DNA from: Alphaproteobacteria bacterium
GTDB lineage: Bacteria > Pseudomonadota > Alphaproteobacteria > SMXP01
DNA length: 44,677 nucleotides
Assembly (NCBI GenBank): GCA_021774915.1
Contig: JAJFIO010000114.1
Span: 1 to 44,677 of the forward strand
Direction: 5' to 3'
Under the pieces are notes generated by a model, which did no database searches, had not been told where the DNA came from, and saw nothing but the letters and a program-made list of their open reading frames with translations. This document shows, piece after piece, positions 1 through 9,825 of the stretch (position 1 is the first letter of the stretch; each line of letters begins with the position of its first letter). Both the position numbers and the translations under genes were made by a program.

Positions 1-288
1 ATTGATCCGCGCACCACATCCCCGCTTGACACCGAAAGCATTATTGAAAGCGTTGAGCAGACCGGACGACTGGTGATTGTCGATGAATCCGGACCGCGTT
101 GCGGCATGGCGAGTGACATCTCCTCCATAATCGCGGAGCAAGCCTTCGGGGCGTTGAAGGCCCCCATCATGAAAGTCACGCCGCCGCATGTCCCCATTCC
201 CGCAGCGCCCAATCTGGAACAACTATATATACCGAATGCAGAGCGGGTTATCGATGCCGTTCAGCAAACCATGGAGTACACACGATGA
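1..288 (+). CDS. acoB: 2-oxoacid/acetoin dehydrogenase E1 component beta subunit, C-terminal part (5' truncated by window)
   Basis: Frame 1 is open from base 1 (IDPRTTSPLDTESIIESVEQTGRLVIVDES...), typical C-terminal domain of E1-beta; stop overlaps the next ATG (ATGA). Confidence 0.8.
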   Translation: MDPRTTSPLDTESIIESVEQTGRLVIVDESGPRCGMASDISSIIAEQAFGALKAPIMKVTPPHVPIPAAPNLEQLYIPNAERVIDAVQQTMEYTR

Positions 289-1421
289 GCAACAACCAGA
301 TCACCCCCTTGATCATGCCCAAATGGGGCATGTCTATGGTCACCGGTAAAGTCGTCGACTGGCTGGTGGAAGAAGGAGCAAGTATCGCAACGGGCGATGA
401 ACTGGCCGAGGTCGAGACCGACAAGATCGTCAATGTGGTTGAGGTGCAGGGCAATGGCATCTTGCGCCGCCGCGTCGCCAAAGAAGGCGACGAGTTACCC
501 ATCGGCGCGCTTCTGGGCGTGATCGCGGATGCCGCAATGCAAGACTCCGAGATCGACGCCTTTATTGAAAAGTTTCAGGAAAATTTTGTCCCTGAAGAAG
601 TGGAAGAAGGTCAGACCAACGAACCCTTAAGCGTCGAAGTGGATGGACGCCCCCTTTCTTATCAAAAGGCCGGCCCGGAAGATGCCGAAGGGACACCGGT
701 GCTTTTTATCCATGGGTTTGGCGGCGATTCCAGCTCCTGGATGTTCAATGTAACGGACCTCGCTGCAAGCCGTGCCGTCTATACTCTGGACATGCCGGGT
801 CATGGCGGTTCAGCCAAGGAATTGGGGCCTGATCCGTTTGAAACACTTGTATCCGCAGTATCCGGGTTCATTGAAAAACTTGAATTGGCACAGATCCACC
901 TCATTGGACATTCTTTGGGAGCGGCTGTCGCCATGGCCGTGGCAGTACAAAAACCCAATAACATTGCCTCACTCACGATCGTCGATGCGGCGGGCCTCAG
1001 CGACACGCTCTCTGGTGGATCTTACATTGAAGAGTTTATCAAAGCCGAGCGCCGCAAAGACATGAAGCCCGCCCTGCAAAAACTATTCGCAAATCCTTCT
1101 CTGGTGAGCCGGGAGATGATCAATGAAACGCTCAAATACAAGCGCATAGAAGGCGTTGCAGAAGTATTGACCGCCATCGCCCGTGCCGTCTTTCCAGATG
1201 GAAAGCAGATTCATGTTTTTCGCGATAAACTTGAAGCACTCCCCATGCCGATAACAGCCATCTGGGGCGCTGAGGATCAATTAACCAACCCTGAGGACGC
1301 TCAAGGAATGCCGGAAAATGTCCGTGTCCACATTATAGACAAAGCCGGGCATATGCCTCATATGGAAGCCGCGCCCCAGTTCAACAAGATCGTGAGCGCA
1401 TTCTTCAAGTCGATCGAATAG
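285..1421 (+). CDS. acoC: Acetoin dehydrogenase E2-type protein: N-terminal lipoyl domain fused to alpha/beta hydrolase (AcoC-like)
   Basis: Lipoyl motif 'EVETDKIVNVVE'; hydrolase motifs 'FIHGFGGDSSSW' and 'LIGHSLGAAVA'; no separate acyltransferase catalytic domain visible. Confidence 0.85.
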   Translation: MSNNQITPLIMPKWGMSMVTGKVVDWLVEEGASIATGDELAEVETDKIVNVVEVQGNGILRRRVAKEGDELPIGALLGVIADAAMQDSEIDAFIEKFQENFVPEEVEEGQTNEPLSVEVDGRPLSYQKAGPEDAEGTPVLFIHGFGGDSSSWMFNVTDLAASRAVYTLDMPGHGGSAKELGPDPFETLVSAVSGFIEKLELAQIHLIGHSLGAAVAMAVAVQKPNNIASLTIVDAAGLSDTLSGGSYIEEFIKAERRKDMKPALQKLFANPSLVSREMINETLKYKRIEGVAEVLTAIARAVFPDGKQIHVFRDKLEALPMPITAIWGAEDQLTNPEDAQGMPENVRVHIIDKAGHMPHMEAAPQFNKIVSAFFKSIE

Positions 1422-1429
1422 AATCTACT

Positions 1430-3514
1430 CTAAAATGAGTGAAAGCTCCCGCCTTGCTTTGCCAATCTTTCAATCAACGGCGCGGGGGTCCACCAGCGTC
1501 CTCCGTGCTGATCCCTTAAGGCGCAGATAATCTCAAATGTTTTCGCCAGTCCCACATGGTCGGCATAATGCATCGGGCCGCCACGATAGCGCGGGAAGCC
1601 GTAGCCATTAACATAGACGACATCGATATCGCCGGAGCGGTAGGCAATGCCTTCCTCCAAGATCTGCGCGCCGATATTCACCAGTGCAAAAATGCAGCGC
1701 TGGACGATTTCATCATCTGAGATAGATCGCCGCGCAATCCCCCGGGCTTCAGCTTCTTGCCCAATGATGGCGTCAACAGCCAAGTCAGGGATGGGTGTGC
1801 GGTTGCCCACCTCATAGCGGTAAAACCCGGCACCGGTTTTTTGCCCTTTGCGCCCCATTTCCACCAGACGGTCATGCACCGCAAAAGCGTTGGCATCATA
1901 AGCGGAAGGATCAAGCGCCTGGCGGATCATAGTGCCGATATCAATCCCCGCCATATCGGTCACTGCAATCGGGCCCATCGGCATGCCGAAATCATAAAGC
2001 GCCTGATCAATCTGCCCGGGCGAGGCCCCTTCGAGCAGCATCAACCCGGCCTCGCGGGCATAACCCTGCAACATGCGGTTGCCGATAAAACCAAAGCAGA
2101 CACCAGCCACCACGCCCACCTTGCCGATGCGTTTCGCCAAGGCGCTCACTGTGCTTAAAACATCCGGCGCGGTTTTGTCCCCGCGCACGATCTCAAGCAA
2201 TTTCATGACATTGGCCGGGCTAAAAAAATGCAGGCCTACCACATCTTCTGGGCGCTTTGTCGCCGCTGCAATCTCGTTGACATCAAGATAAGACGTATTG
2301 GTCGCTAATATGGCGCCAGGCTTCACCACGTCATCCAGAGTCTCAAAGACTTGTTTCTTAACCTCCATTTTCTCAAAGACAGCTTCAATTACAAGATCCA
2401 TGTCCGCCAGGTTGGCATATTCGGTCGTGCCCGAAATGCGGCCCATACATTCATCCGCTTGGGCTTGAGTAATCCGCCCGCGTTTGACGTTTCCCCCATA
2501 GTTATTGCCGACACGGGCAAGCCCGGCGTCGAGCGCATCTTGCGCAATCTCAAGGAGGGTGACATCAATCCCGGCAGAGCTGAACGCCATGGCAATGCCG
2601 CCGCCCATGGTTCCAGCGCCGATGATCCCGACTTTTTTGATGAGGCGTTTAGCCGTGTCTTTGGGCAGATTCGGGATATGACCACAGGCGCGCTCGGCAA
2701 AGAACAAATGCCGCTGCGCCGCTGATTGCGGCGACGCACGTCGTTCCAGCGTGATCTCCCGCTCCCGCGCCACGCCTTGGGGGTAAGGCAGCAGTGCCGC
2801 CTCAACCGCATCGACGCAAGCCTGCGGCGATTCAAAGCCGCGCTTGCTTTTAGCGAGGGACTTACGGGTGTCGTCAAAAAGGCCCGCCGGAATTGACTGA
2901 GGGTCGATCATGATTTCAGAAAGGCGGCGCACGCCCTCGCCTTGCGCAAGAATGTCACGGGCAAAATCCGCCGCTTGCCCCATCAGATCGTCACCAGACA
3001 GCCGGTCGAGTATGCCGAGGGATAATGCTGTGTCCGCGGTGATCTGCTTGCCTGTGGTGATGAGGTCAAGAGCCGCTTTCACGCCGACCAGACGCGGTAG
3101 GCGCTGGGTGCCCGTAGCACCGGGAATAATCCCTAAAGTCACTTCCGGAAACCCGAGTTTTGTTCCGGTGGCAGCGATCCGGTAATGGCACCCCAGCGCA
3201 ATCTCCAACCCACCGCCCAGCGTAAACCCGTGCAGCGCCGCAATCACCGGTTTGCCTGCCGCTTCCAACGTCTCTACCACTTGGCTCAAATGCGGCGGCT
3301 GAGGCCCTTTGTCGAATTCAGTAATGTCGGCGCCCGCCATGAAGGTGCGGCCGCGCGCGGCCAAAATAATCGCCTCCACCCCGTCATCTTCGAGCGCCTC
3401 AACCAGCCCTTCTAAAATACCTTGCCGCACGCCGTGGGAAATGGCGTTCACAGGGGGGTTATCGACCCACACATAAGCCAGCCCATCTTTTACTTCCATA
3501 GAAACCACAGACAT
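1430..3514 (-). CDS. Fused enoyl-CoA hydratase / 3-hydroxyacyl-CoA dehydrogenase (FadB/FadJ-like; PaaF/PaaH-type functions)
   Basis: N-terminal crotonase 'ALHGFTLGGGLEIALGCHYRIA', then Rossmann 'KVGIIGAGTMGGGIAMAFSSAG' and HCDH C-terminal domains. Confidence 0.88.
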   Translation of the reverse strand: MSVVSMEVKDGLAYVWVDNPPVNAISHGVRQGILEGLVEALEDDGVEAIILAARGRTFMAGADITEFDKGPQPPHLSQVVETLEAAGKPVIAALHGFTLGGGLEIALGCHYRIAATGTKLGFPEVTLGIIPGATGTQRLPRLVGVKAALDLITTGKQITADTALSLGILDRLSGDDLMGQAADFARDILAQGEGVRRLSEIMIDPQSIPAGLFDDTRKSLAKSKRGFESPQACVDAVEAALLPYPQGVAREREITLERRASPQSAAQRHLFFAERACGHIPNLPKDTAKRLIKKVGIIGAGTMGGGIAMAFSSAGIDVTLLEIAQDALDAGLARVGNNYGGNVKRGRITQAQADECMGRISGTTEYANLADMDLVIEAVFEKMEVKKQVFETLDDVVKPGAILATNTSYLDVNEIAAATKRPEDVVGLHFFSPANVMKLLEIVRGDKTAPDVLSTVSALAKRIGKVGVVAGVCFGFIGNRMLQGYAREAGLMLLEGASPGQIDQALYDFGMPMGPIAVTDMAGIDIGTMIRQALDPSAYDANAFAVHDRLVEMGRKGQKTGAGFYRYEVGNRTPIPDLAVDAIIGQEAEARGIARRSISDDEIVQRCIFALVNIGAQILEEGIAYRSGDIDVVYVNGYGFPRYRGGPMHYADHVGLAKTFEIICALRDQHGGRWWTPAPLIERLAKQGGSFHSF

Positions 3515-3556
3515 GTTTCTTCCTTGTCCTTCTTGAAAGAGGATTCGAATAGAAAA

Positions 3557-4363
3557 TTACGCCTTAAATTTCGGCGGACGTTTTTCTTGGGCAGAGGCAA
3601 GACCTTCTTTCACGTCAGGCAATCTGAACCCGAGAAACTCCAACGCCAGGGACGTGTCGAAATTCGGGCCCGCCAGACGCAGCCAGTTATTGAGCGCATA
3701 TTTGGTGAAACTGAGCGCACTGGCGCTGCCCTCACTCAACTGAAGGGCTGTTTTGAGCGCCGTCTCATAAACTTCTTCGTCATCGACGCATAAAGAGACA
3801 AGCCCCATCTGCTCCGCCGCTTCACCCAAAATCGGCGTGTTGGTCATCAGATGATATTTGGCTTTGGCCAACCCGCACAGCAACGGCCAGATGATCACCG
3901 CATGATCCCCCGCCGCAACGCCAAGCTTGACATGACCGTCGAGAATGCGGGCGTTCTTTCCTGCAATGGAGATATCCGCCAACAAGGCCACCGCCAGACC
4001 GGCGCCGACCGCAACGCCGCGGATAGCCGACACCACCGGCTTGCTGCAATTGATGATATTGTATACGAGATCGCGGGCTTCCTTCCACACACGTAACAAA
4101 ACGGCGTCATGGTCGATCATATCTTCAATGAGGGAAAAATCCCCACCGGAAGAAAAATTGTCCCCCGCCCCGCGCACTAGAACCACTCTTACGGCCTCAT
4201 CGCCATCTATCTCAGGCCAGAGCGATGCCAGATCGGTGTGCATGCGGGCGTCCGCTGCGTTCAGTTTCCCGCTCTTTTCAAGGATGACCTCAAGAATGCT
4301 TGTCCGGGGCTCAGCAAAAGTGAGGCTGGGAAACCGCGCCTGATATTTTTCTAATGTGATCAT
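3557..4363 (-). CDS. Enoyl-CoA hydratase/isomerase family protein
   Basis: Crotonase signature '[24 protein letters not shown]'; 268 aa; co-directional with paaZ. Confidence 0.85.
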   Translation of the reverse strand: MITLEKYQARFPSLTFAEPRTSILEVILEKSGKLNAADARMHTDLASLWPEIDGDEAVRVVLVRGAGDNFSSGGDFSLIEDMIDHDAVLLRVWKEARDLVYNIINCSKPVVSAIRGVAVGAGLAVALLADISIAGKNARILDGHVKLGVAAGDHAVIIWPLLCGLAKAKYHLMTNTPILGEAAEQMGLVSLCVDDEEVYETALKTALQLSEGSASALSFTKYALNNWLRLAGPNFDTSLALEFLGFRLPDVKEGLASAQEKRPPKFKA

Positions 4364-4373
4364 GGGTTAAGAG

Positions 4374-6404
4374 TTAGCCGCGCATGGCGTTCATGGTCAA
4401 GAGATCATAAGTGGCGACGGGCTCTCCCTCCTGGTTAGTCACCTCGACATCCCAGCGCACTTCGCCATAGCCAGCGCCGATCCGCTCGGTTTTTTGCTTG
4501 CAAGTGAGTCTAACCTGGATGCGATCGCCGGGATAGACTGGCTTAGAGAAGTTCAGATTCTCCAAGCCATAATTCGCCAGGACAGGCCCTGGCGCCGGAT
4601 CGACAAAAAGACCCGCCGCCGCGGATAGAATGAGATAACCATGGGCGACCCGGCCCTCGAAAAACGGATTGGCCTTCGCCGCTTCCTCATCCATATGGGC
4701 ATAAAATGTATCGCCGGTGAGAGCGGCAAATGCCTCCACGTCTTTCAAGTTGATTTCACGCGATTCTGTATGCAGCGTTGTGCCGATGGCAAGATCCTCA
4801 AAATGTTTGCGGAAAGGATGCTCGGCACCGGTGATTTCATGCGCCCCTTTCTGCCAGACATCCGTAATCTCAGCCAGCATCGCGGGTGATCCCTGAAGGG
4901 CCGTGCGCTGCATGTAATGCATGACGCTGCGGATGCCGCCCAGTTCCTCGCCGCCGCCGGCCCGACCCGGCCCGCCATGAACAAGATGCGGCAAGGGCGA
5001 GCCATGGCCTGTCGATTCCTTGGCGCAGTCGCGATTGATGAGAGCCAGACGGCCATGATAACAGGCGGTTCCATAAACCATCTCGCGGGCGATTTTAGCG
5101 TCATGAGTAAAAAGCGAGCCCACCAGACTTCCTTCGCCTTTGCGGGCCAGGTCAATTGCATCGTTTGTGCTCGAATAGGGGATCAGGGTCGTCACGGGAC
5201 CGAACGCTTCCACCCGGTGCACCGCTTCGTCCGATCCGCCCTCACGCATCCGCAATAAGGTTGGCGCGACAAAGGCCCCTTTACCCATATCCGCATCGAC
5301 AAGCGGAAACTCCTGTCCGCCGCCATAAACGATCTCGGCTTCTTGCCCCAGTTCGCGAACCCGCGCGTTGACATCATCGCGCTGCGCCAGACCCACAAGC
5401 GGGCCCATGGCGACGCCGTCAGATCGCGGATTGCCGATCACCACTTTTTCCAACCGCTCCGCCAGCGCGCCTTCAACCTCTTCAATGTAATTTGAGGGCA
5501 CGATAGCACGGCGAATGGCGGTGCATTTCTGTCCTGTTTTCACCGTCATCTCCGCCGCGATTTCTTTCACGAAGAGGTCAAATTCAGGCGAGCCAGGCGC
5601 GGCGTCCTTTCCCAGAATGGAGCAATTCAGCGAGTCCGTCTCTGCAACAAAGCGCGTGGCATTAGCCACAATCTCAGGATGGGTTGCCAATTTATGCCCC
5701 GTCGAGGCTGAGCCGGTAAACACCACCGCATCCTGACAGGAGACATGATCAAGCATATCGCCTAAGGACCCGCATACAAGCTGCACTGCCCCTTCAGGCA
5801 CAATCCCGGACTCGATGATCCGCCGAAAAACCCGCTCACTCAAATAAGCACTCGCTGTTGCCGGTTTAACCACCGCCGGAACGCCTGCCAGAAGCGACGT
5901 TGCCAGTTTTTCCAGCATTCCCCAGCAGGGAAAATTAAACGCGTTGATCTGGACCGCAACCCCTTCTCTGGGCACAAAAATATGCTGGCCGACAAAGGTT
6001 CCGTTTCGCGAGACAATTTCCGGCGGGCCATCGACGATATGATGGGCATCCGGCAACTCCCGCCGCCCCTTTGAGGCGTAGACGAATAATGTTGCAAATC
6101 CCCCATCAACATCTATCCACGTATCGCTTTTGGTGGCGCCCGTTGCCAGTGAGAGTTCATAAAATTCGTCTTTGAATTGACCCAAATGCTGCGCGATAGC
6201 TTTGAGCATCAGCCCCCGCTCATGAAATGTCAGATTGCGGAGGTTAGGCCCCCCAACCCCGCGGCTGTGATCCAGAATGCGCCGCATGTCGAGCCCATGA
6301 CTGCTACACGTCGCCACCACGTCCCCGGTCGAAGCGTCATGCAAATCGACAAAACCGCCTGACGCCGTCACCCACTCTCCATTGACATAATTTTGCAATT
6401 TCAC
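4374..6404 (-). CDS. paaZ: PaaZ bifunctional protein: aldehyde dehydrogenase plus C-terminal MaoC-like hydratase (oxepin-CoA hydrolase / semialdehyde dehydrogenase)
   Basis: N-terminal 'LQNYVNGEWVTASGG' ALDH with 'TGQKCTAIRRAIVP'; C-terminal MaoC hot-dog 'DTFYAHMDEEAAKANPFFEGRVAHGYLILSAAAGLF'. GTG at 6404 is the likely start; the ORF extends to 6434. Confidence 0.92.
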   Translation of the reverse strand: MKLQNYVNGEWVTASGGFVDLHDASTGDVVATCSSHGLDMRRILDHSRGVGGPNLRNLTFHERGLMLKAIAQHLGQFKDEFYELSLATGATKSDTWIDVDGGFATLFVYASKGRRELPDAHHIVDGPPEIVSRNGTFVGQHIFVPREGVAVQINAFNFPCWGMLEKLATSLLAGVPAVVKPATASAYLSERVFRRIIESGIVPEGAVQLVCGSLGDMLDHVSCQDAVVFTGSASTGHKLATHPEIVANATRFVAETDSLNCSILGKDAAPGSPEFDLFVKEIAAEMTVKTGQKCTAIRRAIVPSNYIEEVEGALAERLEKVVIGNPRSDGVAMGPLVGLAQRDDVNARVRELGQEAEIVYGGGQEFPLVDADMGKGAFVAPTLLRMREGGSDEAVHRVEAFGPVTTLIPYSSTNDAIDLARKGEGSLVGSLFTHDAKIAREMVYGTACYHGRLALINRDCAKESTGHGSPLPHLVHGGPGRAGGGEELGGIRSVMHYMQRTALQGSPAMLAEITDVWQKGAHEITGAEHPFRKHFEDLAIGTTLHTESREINLKDVEAFAALTGDTFYAHMDEEAAKANPFFEGRVAHGYLILSAAAGLFVDPAPGPVLANYGLENLNFSKPVYPGDRIQVRLTCKQKTERIGAGYGEVRWDVEVTNQEGEPVATYDLLTMNAMRG

Positions 6405-6460
6405 GGTGAAACTCCCTCTTATACAGCATCCCAAAGACTCTGATCACAGAGCCGATTATA

Positions 6461-6498
6461 TGATACAATATTGATAATATTGCAATATTATTGTATCA
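6461..6498. promoter_or_regulatory. Inverted-repeat operator TGATAC-N26-GTATCA between paaZ and paaX
   Basis: Sequence atgatacaatattgataatattgcaatattattgtatcat; arms ATGATACAATA/TATTGTATCAT pair perfectly; located in a divergent intergenic region. Confidence 0.75.
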
Positions 6499-6621
6499 TT
6501 TTAACGGCAAATGAAATTTTGACCCGCCTCGCGCCAGTGTATATCGTAAGCTCTTCCTCCCACCCCAACCCGCACGGCCTGCCCTTCTTGAGGTCATCAC
6601 GATAACGGATCCAGTTCATTT

Positions 6622-7560
6622 ATGTCTCAAGGTTTTCAAAAGACCATCGATACACTTGTGGCGAATTTTGCCAATCAACGCCCGATCCGCACCGGTTCTT
6701 TGATCGTCACCCTGTTTGGCGATGCCATCCTGCCTCGCGGAGGAACAGTCTCTCTCGCCAGCCTCGTCCGGGTTCTTGAAACCTTTGGTCTCAGCGAAAG
6801 ACTGATTCGCACGGCGGCTTTCCGCTCAACTAAAAACGGCTGGTTGACCGCCACAAAAATCGGACGGCAAAGCTATTACAGCTTGACCGAATCGGGGCGT
6901 CGACAATTCGATGAAGCCAGCAGACGGATTTATGGCGATGTTGCTGACACTTGGGATGGCGCGTGGACGCTGATCATTCTTCCCCAAGGACTGGAGGGCA
7001 AACGCGACACCATCCGCAAAGATTTGATCTGGCTCGGATTTGGACAGATTACAACCGGACTGCTGGGGCACCCCTCGATCGATTCAACACCCACAATCCG
7101 GCATCTGTCTGATCATGGCGTTCTTGATCAGGTTATCATCATGCACGCCAGATTAGATCGTGTGACGTCCAATCAATCGCAAAATGACATGGTGCGCTCA
7201 TGCTGGCCTTTAGGCGAAATCGAAGACCAGTACCGACATTTCCTGAAAACCTTCCGCCCGGTCTACAAAGCGGCGCGTTCTTCAAAAACGCTCCCACCCC
7301 ATCTTTGCCTCCTGGCTCGAACCATACTCATTCATGAATACAGAAAAATTATTCTTCACGACCCTCTGCTGCCCCGTGAACTTCTGCCCTCAAATTGGCT
7401 CGGCACTTCAGCCTACCAACTTTGCCGTAATCTCTATGGACTTATTTATCAGAATGCGGACAAATATCTCACGAGTCATCTGGAATCAGCCGAAGGTCCT
7501 TTGCAGAACCCTGGGCGTAATTTTGAAAAACGCTTTGGCGGCCTGCCTCACAGCATATAG
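6622..7560 (+). CDS. paaX: PaaX-family transcriptional repressor
   Basis: 'RPIRTGSLIVTLFGDAILPRGGTVSLASLVRVLETFGLSERLIRTAAFRSTKNGWL' is a PaaX N-terminal winged-helix pattern; divergent from paaZ. Confidence 0.9.
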   Translation: MSQGFQKTIDTLVANFANQRPIRTGSLIVTLFGDAILPRGGTVSLASLVRVLETFGLSERLIRTAAFRSTKNGWLTATKIGRQSYYSLTESGRRQFDEASRRIYGDVADTWDGAWTLIILPQGLEGKRDTIRKDLIWLGFGQITTGLLGHPSIDSTPTIRHLSDHGVLDQVIIMHARLDRVTSNQSQNDMVRSCWPLGEIEDQYRHFLKTFRPVYKAARSSKTLPPHLCLLARTILIHEYRKIILHDPLLPRELLPSNWLGTSAYQLCRNLYGLIYQNADKYLTSHLESAEGPLQNPGRNFEKRFGGLPHSI

Positions 7561-7571
7561 AGAATTCATGC

Positions 7572-8636
7572 TCAGCTGTTCTGCGGTGCTTGGGTATATT
7601 GGTCCCCCGGAAGCATTTCGGGTTTGTGCTGCCCAAAATAGCCTTCCGTATGGATAAGCGCCGGTGACGCACCCAAAGCCTTGGTCTTAGCAACACAGGC
7701 ATCGACAAAGTCTGGACTGCCGGCAATGAAAACACTGTGGCGTGAGAGATCCGGCACAACTTCAGCTAATATGTCTGGAATGCGGCCTTGAAAACCATCA
7801 CTCTTTTCCCTCGTTAGGGTGTAGAGGAATTTAAAATTACGGTATTTTTCCTGCCAATATTCCATTAAACCCAGGTCGTAGACATCTGCGCGGGTACGGG
7901 CCGAAAAAAGGATGGTCACAGGATAAGCAAACCCCCGCCGCAGAGCAGCATCCGCTAAAGCCAGAAGTGGAGCCAGGCCTGAGCCCGCCGCGAGGCAAAG
8001 TATCGGCGATTCAACGCCAGGATCTCCGATAAACGTGCCGTAAGGTCCAGAGATCTGAACACGACTGCCTTCATGCAAATCATCATGAATCCAACGGCTG
8101 GTCACGCCATCATCGACACGGGCAATCTGCAAGACGATTTCACCATTTTGCCGGGGCGCATTTGCTATCGAATAAGACCGACTGGGTACGCCATGCTCTT
8201 CAGAACCCATCATGATATATTGACCCGGCCAAAATCTCATCGGCTCACCCACCGGTCTTAGTCTGAGTTCCATGATACTCTGTGTACGTGGCACGCGGTC
8301 AACGACAATATAGGAACTGTTTTCGAGGGGAGGAAAAAGTTTTGGTCTCGCGTCTTCAGTGCCCCATTCGATTTCAAGCACATCATCAAGTGGCTTGGCC
8401 ATGCACATCAGGCCAAAGCCTTTGGCGCGGTCCTCCTGGGACAATGCCATATCCAGCACAAAGCCTTGATCGAAGCGCCCTTGACGCACCTTGATTTTGC
8501 ACTCGCCGCACGCACCCGCCCGACAATTATTCGGCAGCGCGTAGCCCGCAGCTTCCAAAGCAGAGAGCACTGTATTTTCCGGCTGGCATTCAATCTCCTG
8601 ACCGGATGGAAACAGACGAATCTTCGACATCAGCAC
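7572..8636 (-). CDS. Oxygenase reductase: N-terminal plant-type 2Fe-2S ferredoxin plus FAD/NAD(P) FNR domains
   Basis: 2Fe-2S motif 'CRAGACGECKIKV...LMC'; FAD 'RSYSIANAP'; NAD 'LCLAAGSGLAPLLALA'. Domain order (Fd then FNR) differs from PaaE (FNR then Fd). Confidence 0.9.
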   Translation of the reverse strand: MLMSKIRLFPSGQEIECQPENTVLSALEAAGYALPNNCRAGACGECKIKVRQGRFDQGFVLDMALSQEDRAKGFGLMCMAKPLDDVLEIEWGTEDARPKLFPPLENSSYIVVDRVPRTQSIMELRLRPVGEPMRFWPGQYIMMGSEEHGVPSRSYSIANAPRQNGEIVLQIARVDDGVTSRWIHDDLHEGSRVQISGPYGTFIGDPGVESPILCLAAGSGLAPLLALADAALRRGFAYPVTILFSARTRADVYDLGLMEYWQEKYRNFKFLYTLTREKSDGFQGRIPDILAEVVPDLSRHSVFIAGSPDFVDACVAKTKALGASPALIHTEGYFGQHKPEMLPGDQYTQAPQNS

Positions 8637-8699
8637 CCTTTTTACGCATGAACGTCAGGGATCTTACCTGTCATACCTTTCCGATAAGATCAAGCTGAC

Positions 8700-9725
8700 C
8701 TAAAAAACCGGGATGATATCTTCCATCTCAACGTCGGAAATCTCTTTACCTGTAATACCGACTTCGGGGATGGCGGGAAACTCGGTCCCGTATTTGTCGA
8801 GCACACCTTTGAGGTTCAACATGGCATTGCGCCAGTTTTCTTTCTTCTGGTCATAGGTTGGGATTCCAAAGCCGGCTTTACGCGCCACTTCATCGCATGC
8901 GCGTTGATTGGCAATAAAGTCTTGCGGAATATCCCAGAATTCTTCCGGCGGCTCAAACAAAACACCTGACAGGAACAGATAGCCTGCGCGAATCTGCCTG
9001 GTGATGATCGCCTTGTCCTCATCTTTGAGATGCGGATAATCGCGTTCCATCAGCGACATGCAGATCGCCATGTGCCGCCCCTCATCCCGGCCGATATTGC
9101 GAAAAGCCTCCTGGAAAACAGGTTCCGTGCATCCCGCCGCCATCTGATGGAAAATGGTCGCCGCGGCAATCTCTCCCATCAGAAACGAACTGAACAAAAC
9201 AGCGAGACTGTATTTCGGAACGGCGTTCTTATAGCCCTCCCAATAGCGCGCGCCATTGTAGTAAAGCCATTTAACGTTTTTCTGTGCTCTCAGACCCAGC
9301 TCCGATTTGGGCTCATGGGTCAGGTAACTCGTCGATCCCAAAAGTTTTGTGATTGCCAAGCCGCACATCTGTTCATGGTTCTGCTCATCACGGGTTACGG
9401 AGAAAAAACATCTGCGCACCGGATCCTCTTCGTGGGCCTCATAGGTTTTGATCAGCGCAGCTGCAAAAACCGGCGGGGCAGAAGCATCAAATACAGACAA
9501 GATGGACCACCAATAGGCGATCGCTTCACGCTCTTCCCATGAATATTTCTCGACATCGAACGTATCCCAACTCAATTTCGTCGGATCCCAGTTTTCGCGC
9601 TGGGCGGCTTCCCATATCTCCTCCATCTTTTTGGTTTTGGATTCCCAACTCAGAGGATAGACATTGGGCTGCTGCGTTTCAGGAGGAAACTCAACCTTAT
9701 GGGCGATTCTGTCTTTGGGGCTCAC
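8700..9725 (-). CDS. Ferritin-like/R2-like diiron carboxylate oxygenase candidate
   Basis: Two EXXH motifs ('DEQNHEQM', 'RDEGRHMAI') plus upstream Glu-containing helices ('IKTYEAHEEDP', 'FLMGEIAAATIFHQM'); same strand as and about 60 bp upstream of the reductase. GTG at 9725 is the likely start; the ORF extends to 9785. Confidence 0.7.
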   Translation of the reverse strand: MSPKDRIAHKVEFPPETQQPNVYPLSWESKTKKMEEIWEAAQRENWDPTKLSWDTFDVEKYSWEEREAIAYWWSILSVFDASAPPVFAAALIKTYEAHEEDPVRRCFFSVTRDEQNHEQMCGLAITKLLGSTSYLTHEPKSELGLRAQKNVKWLYYNGARYWEGYKNAVPKYSLAVLFSSFLMGEIAAATIFHQMAAGCTEPVFQEAFRNIGRDEGRHMAICMSLMERDYPHLKDEDKAIITRQIRAGYLFLSGVLFEPPEEFWDIPQDFIANQRACDEVARKAGFGIPTYDQKKENWRNAMLNLKGVLDKYGTEFPAIPEVGITGKEISDVEMEDIIPVF

Positions 9726-9787
9726 GGCACGTTCTCCTCGTTTAATCTTTCCCTGGCGGGCCGGATGACCTTCGCTAGGGCGCAATA

Positions 9788-9825
9788 TGATACATTATAT
9801 TTATAATATCAATATTTTTGTATCA
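9788..9825. promoter_or_regulatory. Second TGATAC-N26-GTATCA operator, upstream of the diiron oxygenase operon
   Basis: tgatacattatatttataatatcaatatttttgtatca: same half-sites and same 26-nt spacing as at 6461-6498; overlaps the tetR stop codon. Confidence 0.72.

Noticed and set aside
285-1421. AcoC lipoyl domain fused to alpha/beta hydrolase as a novel fusion
   Set aside because: This architecture is already typical of AcoC proteins of acetoin dehydrogenase systems.
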